The notes under the pieces are model-generated. The model worked only from the letters and a program-made list of their open reading frames with translations, did no database searches and was not told the origin of the DNA. Shown here in pieces: positions 1 to 7,287 of a DNA stretch of 64,000 nucleotides (position 1 is the first letter of the stretch; each line of letters starts with the position of its first letter). The translations under genes and the position numbers were made by a program. Location: positions 1-64,000 of the forward strand of contig JAFZOJ010000141.1 of assembly GCA_017550685.1 (NCBI GenBank), given 5' to 3'. Origin of the DNA: Treponema sp. GTDB taxonomy: Bacteria > Spirochaetota > Spirochaetia > Treponematales > Treponemataceae.

Positions 1-1
1 T

Positions 2-727
2 ATTGAACCAACTTCAGGAAACACAGGTATTGGTCTTGCATCGGTTGCTGCTGCTAAAGGCTATAAGGCAGTTCTTACTTTGCCTGAAACTATGAGTGTT
101 GAACGCCGCAATCTTCTTAAGGCTTATGGTGCAGAGCTTGTGCTTACAGAAGGTGCAAAAGGAATGAAGGGTGCTATTGCTAAGGCAGAAGAACTTCAGA
201 AATCAACTCCGGGAAGTATTATTCTTGGTCAGTTTGTAAACCCTGCTAACCCTGCAATTCATAAGAAAACAACAGGTCCAGAAATCTGGGAACAGACAGA
301 CGGAAAAGTAGATATTTTTGTTGCCGGTGTTGGAACTGGTGGTACCTTGACTGGTGTTGGTGAATACCTTAAATCAAAAAATCCTGATGTAAAGATTGTT
401 GCTGTAGAACCTGCAACGAGCCCTGTCCTTTCTAAGGGAGAAGCCGGTCCTCACAAAATCCAGGGAATTGGTGCAGGCTTTGTACCTGATGTTTTGAACA
501 CAAAGATTTATGACGAAATTATTGCTGTAGAAAATGACGATGCCTTTGTCGAAGGCCGTGCTTTTGCCCGCAGCGAAGGTATCTTAGTTGGTATTTCTTC
601 TGGTGCCGCTCTTAAAGGTGCAAAGATTCTTGCAGAACGCCCAGAAAACAAAGGAAAGATTATTGTAGCGCTTCTTCCAGATTCTGGAGACCGCTATCTT
701 TCTACACCATTGTTCAGCGATAACTAA
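2..727 (+). CDS. cysK: Cysteine synthase (O-acetylserine sulfhydrylase), 5' end cut by window
   Basis: PLP enzyme making L-cysteine from O-acetylserine and sulfide in the cytoplasm. The frame is open from the first bases of the window, so the N-terminus with the PLP lysine lies outside. Visible are the substrate loop [11 protein letters not shown] at the very start, the PLP phosphate loop GTGGTLTG, and the C-terminal GISSGAA and [10 protein letters not shown] segments typical of CysK/CysM. About 242 residues are present of the usual 305-310. The ATG of the Rrf2 regulator follows 2 nt after the stop, so the two are probably cotranscribed. In Firmicutes CysK is also the signalling partner of the Rrf2 protein CymR, which makes the pairing meaningful. 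CysK versus CysM is not decided by what is visible. Confidence 0.95.
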   Translation: MEPTSGNTGIGLASVAAAKGYKAVLTLPETMSVERRNLLKAYGAELVLTEGAKGMKGAIAKAEELQKSTPGSIILGQFVNPANPAIHKKTTGPEIWEQTDGKVDIFVAGVGTGGTLTGVGEYLKSKNPDVKIVAVEPATSPVLSKGEAGPHKIQGIGAGFVPDVLNTKIYDEIIAVENDDAFVEGRAFARSEGILVGISSGAALKGAKILAERPENKGKIIVALLPDSGDRYLSTPLFSDN

Positions 728-728
728 A

Positions 729-1154
729 ATGATGAAGATTTCTACGCGTGGTCAGTACGCGCTTTTGATTATGACGGAGCTTGCACAGCAGCCTGAGGAT
801 AAGTTTATTCCGCTTAAGCTGTTGTCGCACCGTCATAATCTTTCTGTAAAATATCTGGAGCAGATTCTTATTCAGCTTAGTAAGGCGGGGCTTGTAGAAG
901 GTGTTCGTGGCAGTAACGGCGGCTACAGGCTTGTCAAAAAAACTGATGAATATACAACCGGTGAGATTCTTCGTGCGCTCGAAGGAGATCTTGCTCCGGT
1001 AAGTCCTGCAAAAAATAATGTAATAACAGATTCCGGTAACGACGAATACTGGAATGAATTTGCTGTGGTAATAAATAATTATGTTGATTCTATAACGCTG
1101 GATAAACTGGTAGAAAAAAATAATGCAGATAACGGCTGGATGTATTATATTTAG
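729..1154 (+). CDS. Rrf2-family regulator, CymR-like
   Basis: A 141-residue DNA-binding protein. The N-terminal winged helix (about residues 1-80, with MKISTRGQYAL, LSVKYLEQIL and VRGSNGGYRL) is the Rrf2 signature. There are no cysteines, so this is not an Fe-S sensor of the IscR or NsrR type and resembles CymR, the cysteine regulator that works with CysK. It starts 2 nt after cysK; two ATGs in a row (729, 732) make the exact start uncertain, and no clear ribosome-binding site is seen. It is a candidate to bind the inverted repeats in front of the transporter operon at 7205-7265, but that link is inferred. Confidence 0.9.
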   Translation: MMKISTRGQYALLIMTELAQQPEDKFIPLKLLSHRHNLSVKYLEQILIQLSKAGLVEGVRGSNGGYRLVKKTDEYTTGEILRALEGDLAPVSPAKNNVITDSGNDEYWNEFAVVINNYVDSITLDKLVEKNNADNGWMYYI

Positions 1155-1171
1155 TTGTATACAATAGCAAT

Positions 1172-2773
1172 ATGACAGAACAATTAAATACAAAGTATGA
1201 ATCTCTGCAGAATTATTTTAAGCAGCTTGGAAGCGTTGCCATTGCTTTTTCCAGCGGTGTGGACTCCACCTTTATGCTTAAAGTTGCTCATGATGTTTTA
1301 GGCAGCAAGGTTGTTGCAATTACTGTACGCTCTCCTTTGTTCCCGGCCAGAGAAAAAAACGAAGCTTCTGATTTTTGTAAGGACCAGAGCATTGAACATA
1401 TTTTTATTGAATCGGACGAGCTTAATATTCCGGGCTTTAAGGAAAATCCAAAAAACCGCTGCTATCTATGTAAGCGTGAGCTTTTTGAAAAAATCATAAA
1501 TGTGGCAAAAGAGCATGGTCTTGCCCATGTTTGCGAAGGAAGCAATCTTGATGATAACGGAGACTACAGACCGGGGCTCAAGGCCATTGCAGAGCTTGGT
1601 GTAAAAAGTCCGCTTCGTGAATGCAATTTGTGGAAGTCAGAAATAAGGGCAATTTCAAAGGAGCTTGGATTGCCAACCTGGAAAAAGCCGAGCTTTGCCT
1701 GTCTTGCAAGCCGTTTTGTTTATGGAGAAAATATTACTGCGCAAAAGCTTGAAATGGTAGATAAGGCCGAACAGCTTTTGCTTGAGCTTGGTTTTGTTCA
1801 GGAACGTGTAAGGATTCACAGCTTTGGAACCGGAGAAACAAGCGGTACAATTGCGCGGATCGAAGTAAACCCGGATGAGTTTTCTAAGCTTGTGGAAAAT
1901 CGTGAAAAAATTGTAAATGAATTTAAGCAGCTTGGTTTTAATTATGTTTCCATGGATTTGCATGGCTACAGGACCGGAAGTATGAATGAGACTTTGTTGA
2001 ATAAAGATAACATATCAATCATCCTTTCAGATTTAGACGGAACTCTCTTTCACAACGACAGAACAATTTCAGATTATACTAAGAATGTTATCAGACAGGT
2101 GCAGGCCAAAGGAATTCTTTTTGGTGTTTGTACTGCGCGTGCCAAGGTTAATGCCTTAAGGTTTTTAGATGGCATTGAGCCGGATATTTTAATCTCTAAC
2201 GGCGGCGGCCTTATTACTTACCGCGGCCAGAAAATCTACAACTGCGAATTCAGCATTGAAGAAACCCATACCCTTATTAATAAAGTCTTTGAGGTTTTTG
2301 GTGAGGGCACAATTATTTCTGCCGACAACGAGGCAGGAGTTTTTTCAAATTCAAAAGAAGAGCTTGGCGACAGATTCTGGAACTATAATGATTTTTCCAA
2401 TTTCGGTATGACCTGCATGAAGCTGTGCATCGAAAGCCTTGATAAAGAAAAGGTGGCAGAGGTTGCCAATTTATTTGGAGAAGGCAAAATTGATTTTCTT
2501 CCGTTTTCTGATATTCCGTGGTACAAGCTTACAAAAATAGATGCCACCAAGGAAAAGGCAATAGAAGCCCTTTGCAAATATCTTGATGTGCCGGTAAGTA
2601 AGGTTGCAGCTTTTGGCGACGACTTTAATGACATCGGTATGCTAAAGCTCTGCGGCAAGGGTATAGCAACTGACAATGCAATTGCAGAAGTAAAGCAGGC
2701 CGCCGATGAAGTATGTCTTTCGAATGAAGAAGACGGCGTTGCTAAATGGATGGAAAAGACGTTTGGGCTTTAA
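1172..2773 (+). CDS. LarE-like sulfur transferase fused to a Cof-type HAD phosphatase
   Basis: A 533-residue two-domain protein. Residues 1-270 match LarE, the ATP-dependent sulfur-insertase for the nickel-pincer cofactor: PP-loop SSGVDST at 27-33, a CYLC pair (C97, C100), and C177 in FACLASR, aligned with the sacrificial cysteine of Lactobacillus LarE. C97, C100 and C177 could instead hold an Fe-S cluster, as in the catalytic three-cysteine LarE type. Residues 281-533 form a complete HAD hydrolase of the Cof class: DLDGTL (287-292) with the nucleophilic Asp and GDDFND (482-487). No frameshift or stop lies between them. LarA, LarB and LarC are not in the window. Position beside cysK suggests a sulfur-handling role. 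The substrate of the HAD half is unknown. Confidence 0.88.
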   Translation: MTEQLNTKYESLQNYFKQLGSVAIAFSSGVDSTFMLKVAHDVLGSKVVAITVRSPLFPAREKNEASDFCKDQSIEHIFIESDELNIPGFKENPKNRCYLCKRELFEKIINVAKEHGLAHVCEGSNLDDNGDYRPGLKAIAELGVKSPLRECNLWKSEIRAISKELGLPTWKKPSFACLASRFVYGENITAQKLEMVDKAEQLLLELGFVQERVRIHSFGTGETSGTIARIEVNPDEFSKLVENREKIVNEFKQLGFNYVSMDLHGYRTGSMNETLLNKDNISIILSDLDGTLFHNDRTISDYTKNVIRQVQAKGILFGVCTARAKVNALRFLDGIEPDILISNGGGLITYRGQKIYNCEFSIEETHTLINKVFEVFGEGTIISADNEAGVFSNSKEELGDRFWNYNDFSNFGMTCMKLCIESLDKEKVAEVANLFGEGKIDFLPFSDIPWYKLTKIDATKEKAIEALCKYLDVPVSKVAAFGDDFNDIGMLKLCGKGIATDNAIAEVKQAADEVCLSNEEDGVAKWMEKTFGL

Positions 2774-3522
2774 ATTACATATTCAACCTGCTTAAGAATT
2801 CTCTGAAGGAACTGACGGGTTCGTTCTTCCTTAGGGTGATTAAAGATTTCTTTACTTGTACCCTGTTCCACGATTACACCACCATCCATAAATACAACCT
2901 GTGAAGCAACCTCTTCGGCAAAGCTCATTTCGTGGGTTACTACAATCATGGTTGTTCCTTCCTTTGCAAGCTCCTTGATTACTGCAAGAACTTCTCCTAC
3001 AAGCTCAGGATCAAGGGCGCTGGTTGGTTCATCAAAAAGAACAACATCCGGGTTTGGAGCAATTGCTCTTGCAATGCCTACACGCTGCTGCTGACCACCG
3101 CTTAACTGTGAAGGATAGTAATCCTTTCTGTCGAGCATACCTACTTTTTTCAGGGCATTTTCTGCAATTTCAACAGCGTATTTCTTTGGAACCTTTCTTG
3201 CTGTTATAAGTCCTTCCATTACATTTTCAATCGCAGTCTTATTTGCAAAAAGATTATAGTTCTGGTAAACAAAGCCGGTCTTGCGGCGTACGTTCAAAAT
3301 TGTATTCTTGTGAGCGTGAGAAAGTGAAGTTTTAATATCGTCAAATTCAAGCTCGCCCTGGTCTGCGGTTTCCAGAAAATCAATTGTGCGAAGGAGGGTG
3401 GTTTTTCCTGAGCCTGAAGGTCCAAGAATTACAACAACGTCACCTTTTTCTACGGTAAGGTCTACGCCTTTTAAAATTTCATTTTTTCCAAAAGATTTGT
3501 GAATATTAGAAATTTTTAACAT
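2770..3522 (-). CDS. Polar amino acid ABC transporter, ATP-binding protein
   Basis: A 250-residue ATPase of the polar amino acid uptake family (GlnQ/TcyC/TcyN type). Walker [10 protein letters not shown], signature LSGGQQQR, Walker B with [10 protein letters not shown] and the switch histidine (VVTHE) are all intact. The ATG at 3522 was chosen because AGGAG lies 6 nt upstream (3529-3533) and the protein then begins [12 protein letters not shown] as in relatives; the longer frame upstream runs into a repeat element. It is last of five same-strand genes (UroD-like, binding protein, two permeases, ATPase). Its 3' end overlaps the end of the LarE-HAD gene by 4 nt, tail to tail. Confidence 0.95.
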   Translation of the reverse strand: MLKISNIHKSFGKNEILKGVDLTVEKGDVVVILGPSGSGKTTLLRTIDFLETADQGELEFDDIKTSLSHAHKNTILNVRRKTGFVYQNYNLFANKTAIENVMEGLITARKVPKKYAVEIAENALKKVGMLDRKDYYPSQLSGGQQQRVGIARAIAPNPDVVLFDEPTSALDPELVGEVLAVIKELAKEGTTMIVVTHEMSFAEEVASQVVFMDGGVIVEQGTSKEIFNHPKEERTRQFLQRILKQVEYVI

Positions 3523-3542
3523 ATACAACTCCTGTATGCTGT

Positions 3543-3619
3543 ATGGTAAACCTAAAAATTGCTTTCGCAATTTTTTTAACGGTTTGCTATTTAACACCGG
3601 CCGCCAGCGGCCTTACACA
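3543..3619. repeat. 77-bp two-hairpin repeat, copy A
   Basis: Matches 60817-60893 at 71 of 77 positions with no gap. The first hairpin has an inner stem AAAAATTGC/GCAATTTTT (loop TTTC) inside an outer stem AAACC/GGTTT. The second has GGCCG/CGGCC. Four of the six differences between the copies form two compensating base pairs, one in each hairpin. This copy covers the 3' end of a permease gene and ends about 10 nt before the ribosome-binding site of the ATPase gene. Confidence 0.9.
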
Positions 3620-4288
3620 TTCCCACTTCTTAAAAATGAACTGAACAATCGAACAGATGATTACGTAAATCACCAGAATGTCCAGATAGGCTTCAACATA
3701 GTTGTAGCCGTACGATGCTTCTATTTTGGCAACTGCAGTTATGTCTCTTACAGTCATCATAAAAGCAAGCGATGTATTTTTAATGAGGCCCACAGTTGCA
3801 TTACAAAGATTTGGAATTGCAGCAGTGAGTGCCTGCGGAATAATTATCCTTTTATAAGTTTGAGAAGCAGTAAGTCCTGTTGTAAGACCTGCTTCCAGCT
3901 GACCTTTGTTTACGGTCAAAAGTGCCGAACGGAAAACCTCGGAAAGAGTTCCTGCCATGTTCAGCGAAAAAACTATGAACGCATAAATGATAGGATTTAA
4001 ATCAAAAACATTTACGCTGCTGCCGGAAGCCTTGAGAATTACATTCAAAAGCGAAGGAACAACAGAATAAATTACAAGAATCTGAAGCACAACCGGTGTT
4101 CCCCTTATGACAGAAACATAAGCGCGGCCAATCTGGCTCAAAACCTTTATATTATTCACACGTGCAAGTGCGATAAAAAATCCTATTATGCCACCAATTG
4201 CCAGCGAGACAACGGTAATTAAAAGTGTTGTCGGTACAGCCTTCCAGATAAGGAAGAAGGTTTTAAATAAAAATCCAATATCAAACAT
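3587..4288 (-). CDS. Amino acid ABC transporter permease (second)
   Basis: A 233-residue inner-membrane permease of the HisM/TcyL family, with about five transmembrane segments and the conserved cytoplasmic loop around [22 protein letters not shown] (seen at about two thirds of the length), which docks on the ATPase. ATG at 4288 has AGGTGG 5 nt upstream; a GTG at 4297 lies inside that site and is less likely. The last ten codons, ending VRPLAAGVK, are encoded by one copy of a 77-bp structured repeat, so the C-terminus looks replaced or extended by repeat insertion. It pairs with the other permease as a heterodimer. Confidence 0.93.
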   Translation of the reverse strand: MFDIGFLFKTFFLIWKAVPTTLLITVVSLAIGGIIGFFIALARVNNIKVLSQIGRAYVSVIRGTPVVLQILVIYSVVPSLLNVILKASGSSVNVFDLNPIIYAFIVFSLNMAGTLSEVFRSALLTVNKGQLEAGLTTGLTASQTYKRIIIPQALTAAIPNLCNATVGLIKNTSLAFMMTVRDITAVAKIEASYGYNYVEAYLDILVIYVIICSIVQFIFKKWECVRPLAAGVK

Positions 4289-4299
4289 AGTAACCACCT

Positions 4300-4325
4300 G
4301 TCATTCCGAACTTGTTTCGGAATCT
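4300..4325. repeat. Short palindromic repeat, GAACTTGTTTC core
   Basis: GTCATT, then an inverted repeat TTCCGAAC/GTTTCGGAA, then AATCT. The same layout is at 8325-8350 and 51309-51334. It lies between the two permease genes, just upstream of the second permease's ribosome-binding site. Confidence 0.85.
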
Positions 4326-4336
4326 AATTTTCAAAA

Positions 4337-5038
4337 TTAAATACTTCTTCTTCCTTTCGAAAATTTCTTTTCAGCCAATTTAAATACTTGTTCTATAATC
4401 AACGTTAGAACCCAATAAATGATTGCCAGTGCAATATAGGTTTCTATGCCGTATGCACCAAAGTTCAGGCTGATGATAAGGTTTCCTTTTCCCATGATAT
4501 CAATCAGTCCTATTGTAAAAGCCAGGGAGCCTTCCTTGAGCAGGGCAATCATGCTGTTACCAAGGTTTGGCAGCGAAATCAAAAATGCCTGCGGAAGCAT
4601 TATGCGCACAAATGCCTGACTCTCCGAAAGTCCGCTTGTAAGGGCTGCCTCTCTCTGTCCCTGTGGAACGGCAAGATAGCTTGAGCGCATTATTTCCGAA
4701 GCGTTTGCACTGAACAAAAGTCCCAGTGCTGCAATTACGAAAAATGCCTTTGACCAGTCATTAATGTCTACCTGGAAAATTGCCCAGAATAACATTGGAA
4801 GTCCGTAAAAAACTACAAAGAGCATTACAATCGGCGGAGTACAACGGAAAACATTGATTATGAATCCCGCTGTTTTTCTCTGCCATTTCTTTTTTGAAAG
4901 ACTTCCCTTTGCCAGTAAGAATCCAAGGACAAGACCAACTATCAGGACACCAAGCATAACCTCAAAGGTCACTACCAGGTAAGGAAGTATCTGTGCAATT
5001 AAAGGAAAAATCTTTTCCGGATAAAATGGTCTGTCCAT
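4337..5038 (-). CDS. Amino acid ABC transporter permease (first)
   Basis: A 233-residue inner-membrane permease of the polar amino acid family. It has several hydrophobic segments and the docking loop REAALTSGLSESQAFVRIML. ATG at 5038 was chosen because GGAGG lies 6 nt upstream; a longer TTG start would begin upstream of that site. A short palindromic repeat (5058-5089) separates it from the binding-protein gene. Two dissimilar permeases plus one ATPase and one binding protein match the TcyJKLMN-like layout for cystine or related sulfur amino acids, though the substrate cannot be read from sequence alone. Confidence 0.93.
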   Translation of the reverse strand: MDRPFYPEKIFPLIAQILPYLVVTFEVMLGVLIVGLVLGFLLAKGSLSKKKWQRKTAGFIINVFRCTPPIVMLFVVFYGLPMLFWAIFQVDINDWSKAFFVIAALGLLFSANASEIMRSSYLAVPQGQREAALTSGLSESQAFVRIMLPQAFLISLPNLGNSMIALLKEGSLAFTIGLIDIMGKGNLIISLNFGAYGIETYIALAIIYWVLTLIIEQVFKLAEKKFSKGRRSI

Positions 5039-5057
5039 ATAAACCTCCGCTGACAAA

Positions 5058-5089
5058 GTGTGTCATTGTCGGGCTTGACCCGACAATCT
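5058..5089. repeat. Short palindromic repeat, GGGCTTGACCC core
   Basis: TGTCATT, then an inverted repeat TTGTCGGG/CCCGACAA around CTTGA, then AATCT-like end. It fills the gap between the binding-protein gene and the first permease gene and is related to the units at 5936-6016 and 13033-13113. Confidence 0.85.
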
Positions 5090-5911
5090 TTACTTCAGCA
5101 ATGCCGATACATCTTCGCCAAAGTACTGAATTGCAAGCTTTGACACTGTGCCGTCTGCAATGAGCTTTTCGATTGCCTTGTCGTAGGCATCTGCAAGCTT
5201 CTGCTGCTTTTTGTTAAAGATTGGCCAGGTTGGAATACCCTTGTAAGTGATGTAGGTAAGCTTATCCTTGTACTGACTGTAAGCAGCTCCATCCTTAAGC
5301 ACGTTATTCTGGAAAGAAAGCTTAATATCAAGGTAAGCATCGTAACGGCCTTCGTTTACCCATACATAACCGTCTGTAACAACAAACTGATCTGCAGGAA
5401 CAAGCTTAACCTGTGCATCCGGATGTGCCTTGTTGTAATCTTCAATTACAGCAAACTGAGCACTTGAAGCACTGATTGGAACCAGCTTGCCGGAATATTT
5501 TGCAAAACTTGGAAGATCAGTAATCTGATCTGCTGTATCGCTTCTTATTACAAGACCAACAACGCTTGCACCAATAGGGTTCTTAGGGAATACGTATTTC
5601 TGTTTTCTTTCTTCTGTAATCCATACACCCTTAGTACCAAAAGCATACTTACCCTGAAGTACACCAATCAAAAGATCATCATCCGAAGTAGGGTAGAATT
5701 CAAATTCGTATTCTTCCAGAAGCTTGTCTACTTCTTTAAGAACAGCTACTTCAAAGCCGTCTGATTCGCCCTTGTCGTTTACAAAGTCGTATGGAACATA
5801 ATAGTTAGTGTGTGCAACACGAACCTTCTGTACCTTTGTTTTTTTAGATGCGGCAGATACGGTGCCAAGTGCCAATGCCAAAAGTGTAATTCCTAAAATT
5901 AATTTTTTCAT
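5090..5911 (-). CDS. Amino acid ABC transporter, periplasmic binding protein (family 3)
   Basis: A 273-residue exported binding protein. It starts MKKLILGITLLALALGTVSA, a standard signal peptide, followed by VRVAHTNYYVPYDFVN and SDGFEVAVLKEV, the ligand-binding start of family 3 proteins. ATG at 5911 has AAGGAG 7-8 nt upstream. A longer open frame exists, but its extra N-terminus (VIPGLDPGIQ) is the translation of a palindromic repeat. In the second lobe the usual D-G-x-x-D region reads VTDGYVWVNEGRYDAYLD. The neighbours (cysK, metE, metF, a leader rich in cysteine codons) suggest cystine, methionine or a methylated sulfur compound as ligand. Confidence 0.93.
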   Translation of the reverse strand: MKKLILGITLLALALGTVSAASKKTKVQKVRVAHTNYYVPYDFVNDKGESDGFEVAVLKEVDKLLEEYEFEFYPTSDDDLLIGVLQGKYAFGTKGVWITEERKQKYVFPKNPIGASVVGLVIRSDTADQITDLPSFAKYSGKLVPISASSAQFAVIEDYNKAHPDAQVKLVPADQFVVTDGYVWVNEGRYDAYLDIKLSFQNNVLKDGAAYSQYKDKLTYITYKGIPTWPIFNKKQQKLADAYDKAIEKLIADGTVSKLAIQYFGEDVSALLK

Positions 5912-5935
5912 AATATATCTCCTTATGTTTTGGAT

Positions 5936-6016
5936 TCCCGGGTCAAGCCCGGGAATGACAAAGTGTGTCATTGTCGTAATGACAAAGTGTGTCATTGTCG
6001 GGCTCGACCCGGCAAT
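5936..6016. repeat. Composite palindromic repeat between UroD-like and binding-protein genes
   Basis: Two outer units (CCCGGGTCAAGCCCGGG and GTCGGGCTCGACCCGGC) face each other and are joined by two copies of AATGACAAAGTGTGTCATT separated by GTCGT. The whole gap between two operon genes is repeat. It carries no ribosome-binding site of its own; that for the next gene lies just downstream. Confidence 0.85.
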
Positions 6017-7003
6017 CTATTTTGCGGCCTCACGGACCCATTCAAAGCGTTCAAAGTTTATATCCTTTGGAACAGTACAATCTGCTCCAAGAATAATTCC
6101 TGTTTTACCTGCTTCCTTGAGCAGTCTTTTTGTTTCTGCCTGGATTTGTTCTTTTGTACCGGTGTAAAGCAGTCCTTTCTTTGTATTGTCAAAACCGCCT
6201 ATTACAGCCTTTCCGCCAAAAAGCTCCTTTCCTTTTTTAAGCGAAATGCCTTCTACAACCGAAGCAAAATTAATTACCTTGGCAGGATAGTTTTTGAAGA
6301 TGCCAAAGTTGTTTTTTGCACCCTCGTAACCACAGATGTGAAGAATGTTTGTTCCACCTGCCGCATTTGCTGCTGTGAGCACTGCAAGCTCGGATGGAGC
6401 AACAACCTCTGAATAAAGATCCGGACCAACCTTAATATCCTGAATGGACTGAACGCTAAGGTAGATTCCGTCTGCTTTGCCGGCTTTGATTACTTGGCCA
6501 GCAAGAATTGAAGTATTGTGTGCAATTACCGAAAGGGCGTAAATTACAGCCTCTTTGTCTTCCTTGATAAAAGCAGCAAGCTTTTTGTCTCCACCTGCGG
6601 CCCATTTAAAGGCTGTTGCAGGAGCAAAAACATTGTAAAAAGTTGCAACTTCTTTTCCAAAGGAAGTAGTAAGCTTTTTTACCAGCGCAACCTGATCCTT
6701 AATCCATTTGTCATCTGCGGCAATTGGCGTAAGCTTTAAAAGGTCCTTTGCTGATTTAGCTTTACCGATAATTTTTGCAGTTCCCGGCTCAAAGAAGTAA
6801 CCGTCACTCATAAGCTTTACAAAGTCTGGCTTAAATGACTTTACAAAGTTTTTGTGACCCTTAAGGACGAGCTCCGGATATTCCGGATGATCATAAGCCG
6901 AAAGCAGCTCATCTGGTGTGTAATGAAACCAGAAGCCAACAGGTACTCTGTCTGTCTTTTCATTATTAAATGCTTTAAATACAAGCTCTCTTTTTTCGGA
7001 CAT
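6017..7003 (-). CDS. UroD-like zinc methyltransferase
   Basis: A 328-residue TIM-barrel protein of the uroporphyrinogen decarboxylase superfamily. It is probably not the heme enzyme: the N-terminal arginine motif of HemE (RQAGRYMP) is replaced by RVPVGFWFHY, and a H222-x-C224 ... C309 set (HICGYEG, GADCTVP) matches the zinc ligands of MtaA/MtbA-type methylcobalamin:thiol methyltransferases. It is the first full gene of the transporter operon, with AAGGAG about 8 nt before the ATG. An imported methylated or sulfur compound could be its substrate, which would supply methyl groups or thiols to methionine metabolism; this is inferred from context. Confidence 0.85.
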   Translation of the reverse strand: MSEKRELVFKAFNNEKTDRVPVGFWFHYTPDELLSAYDHPEYPELVLKGHKNFVKSFKPDFVKLMSDGYFFEPGTAKIIGKAKSAKDLLKLTPIAADDKWIKDQVALVKKLTTSFGKEVATFYNVFAPATAFKWAAGGDKKLAAFIKEDKEAVIYALSVIAHNTSILAGQVIKAGKADGIYLSVQSIQDIKVGPDLYSEVVAPSELAVLTAANAAGGTNILHICGYEGAKNNFGIFKNYPAKVINFASVVEGISLKKGKELFGGKAVIGGFDNTKKGLLYTGTKEQIQAETKRLLKEAGKTGIILGADCTVPKDINFERFEWVREAAK

Positions 7004-7075
7004 AGTTATATCTCCTTGTTTTATGAAACGTTATTTGTGTTTCGTTTCGATAAGATTGAAATAAAGATGATTTAT

Positions 7076-7094
7076 ACCGAAAGATCTTTCCGGT
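7076..7094 (-). promoter_or_regulatory. Hairpin directly after the leader ORF stop codon
   Basis: ACCG-AAAG / CTTTCGGT with a single bulged G, beginning next to the leader stop (7095-7097). A second stem GAAACG/CGTTTC (7025-7048) follows before the AAGGAG of the UroD-like gene (7012-7017). There is no U-run, so this is not an obvious intrinsic terminator; ribosome position on the leader could still change folding or Rho access. Confidence 0.5.
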
Positions 7095-7172
7095 TTAATT
7101 GAAAAGACAACACAGGCACATTCGTCCGTTGCGGAAATTTTCACGAACTAATTTTTCAAAGAAGAATTTCAT
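7095..7172 (-). CDS. Cysteine-rich leader peptide (25 codons), candidate attenuator
   Basis: A short frame with an excellent start: ATG at 7172 with GGAGG 6 nt upstream. The 25-residue product ends with Met-Cys-Leu-Cys-Cys-Leu-Phe-Asn, three cysteine codons within four positions near the stop. It lies inside the 5' leader of the UroD-transporter operon, about 50 nt after the predicted start of transcription, and is followed at once by a hairpin. Such an arrangement is expected of a cysteine-sensing leader, in which ribosomes stall when Cys-tRNA is low. Cysteine-codon leader peptides that attenuate cysteine genes are known in mycobacteria. No protein homology is claimed; the case rests on start signal, codon content and position. 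Confidence 0.65.
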   Translation of the reverse strand: MKFFFEKLVRENFRNGRMCLCCLFN

Positions 7173-7204
7173 AATGTACCTCCGTTTAGATTTGTTTTTG
7201 TAGT

Positions 7205-7265
7205 TACCTACTGATGTTGTAGGTATATATATTTATATCGGCTTTTACCTACTATGTCAATAGGT
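7205..7265. promoter_or_regulatory. Two ACCTA-N9-TAGGT operators around the operon promoter
   Basis: Site 1 at 7247-7265 overlaps the -35 box; site 2 at 7206-7224 (extended to TACCTAC-N7-GTAGGTA, 7205-7225) covers the predicted start of transcription. Both have the same spacing, and their centres are 41 bp apart, about four helical turns. Each contains T-N11-A as expected of LysR proteins, and the adjacent LysR gene or the CymR-like Rrf2 protein are the candidate binders. Placement over -35 and +1 suggests repression. A related TACC-ATA-GGTA palindrome (8221-8231) lies in front of the LysR gene. Confidence 0.6.
7232..7260 (-). promoter_or_regulatory. Strong sigma-70 type promoter of the UroD-transporter operon
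   Basis: On the minus strand TTGACA (7255-7260), a 17-bp spacer and TATAAA (7232-7237). The predicted transcription start is near 7225, giving a leader of about 220 nt before the UroD-like gene. The -35 box lies inside one inverted repeat, and another covers the start site. Confidence 0.8.
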
Positions 7266-7287
7266 TTTATTAAAAAAAATAATTATT

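Noticed and set aside
1172-2773. Lactate racemase maturation operon
   Set aside because: Only the LarE-like gene is present; no larA, larB or larC is seen around it.
5912-5995. N-terminal extension of the binding protein beginning before the signal peptide
   Set aside because: The extra residues translate a palindromic repeat; the ATG at 5911 has its own AAGGAG and starts a normal signal peptide.
6017-7003. Uroporphyrinogen decarboxylase (hemE)
   Set aside because: The substrate-binding arginine motif is absent and zinc-binding His/Cys residues of methyltransferases are present.
7076-7094. Intrinsic terminator after the cysteine leader
   Set aside because: The hairpin has a bulge and is not followed by a U-run; it may still matter by another mechanism.
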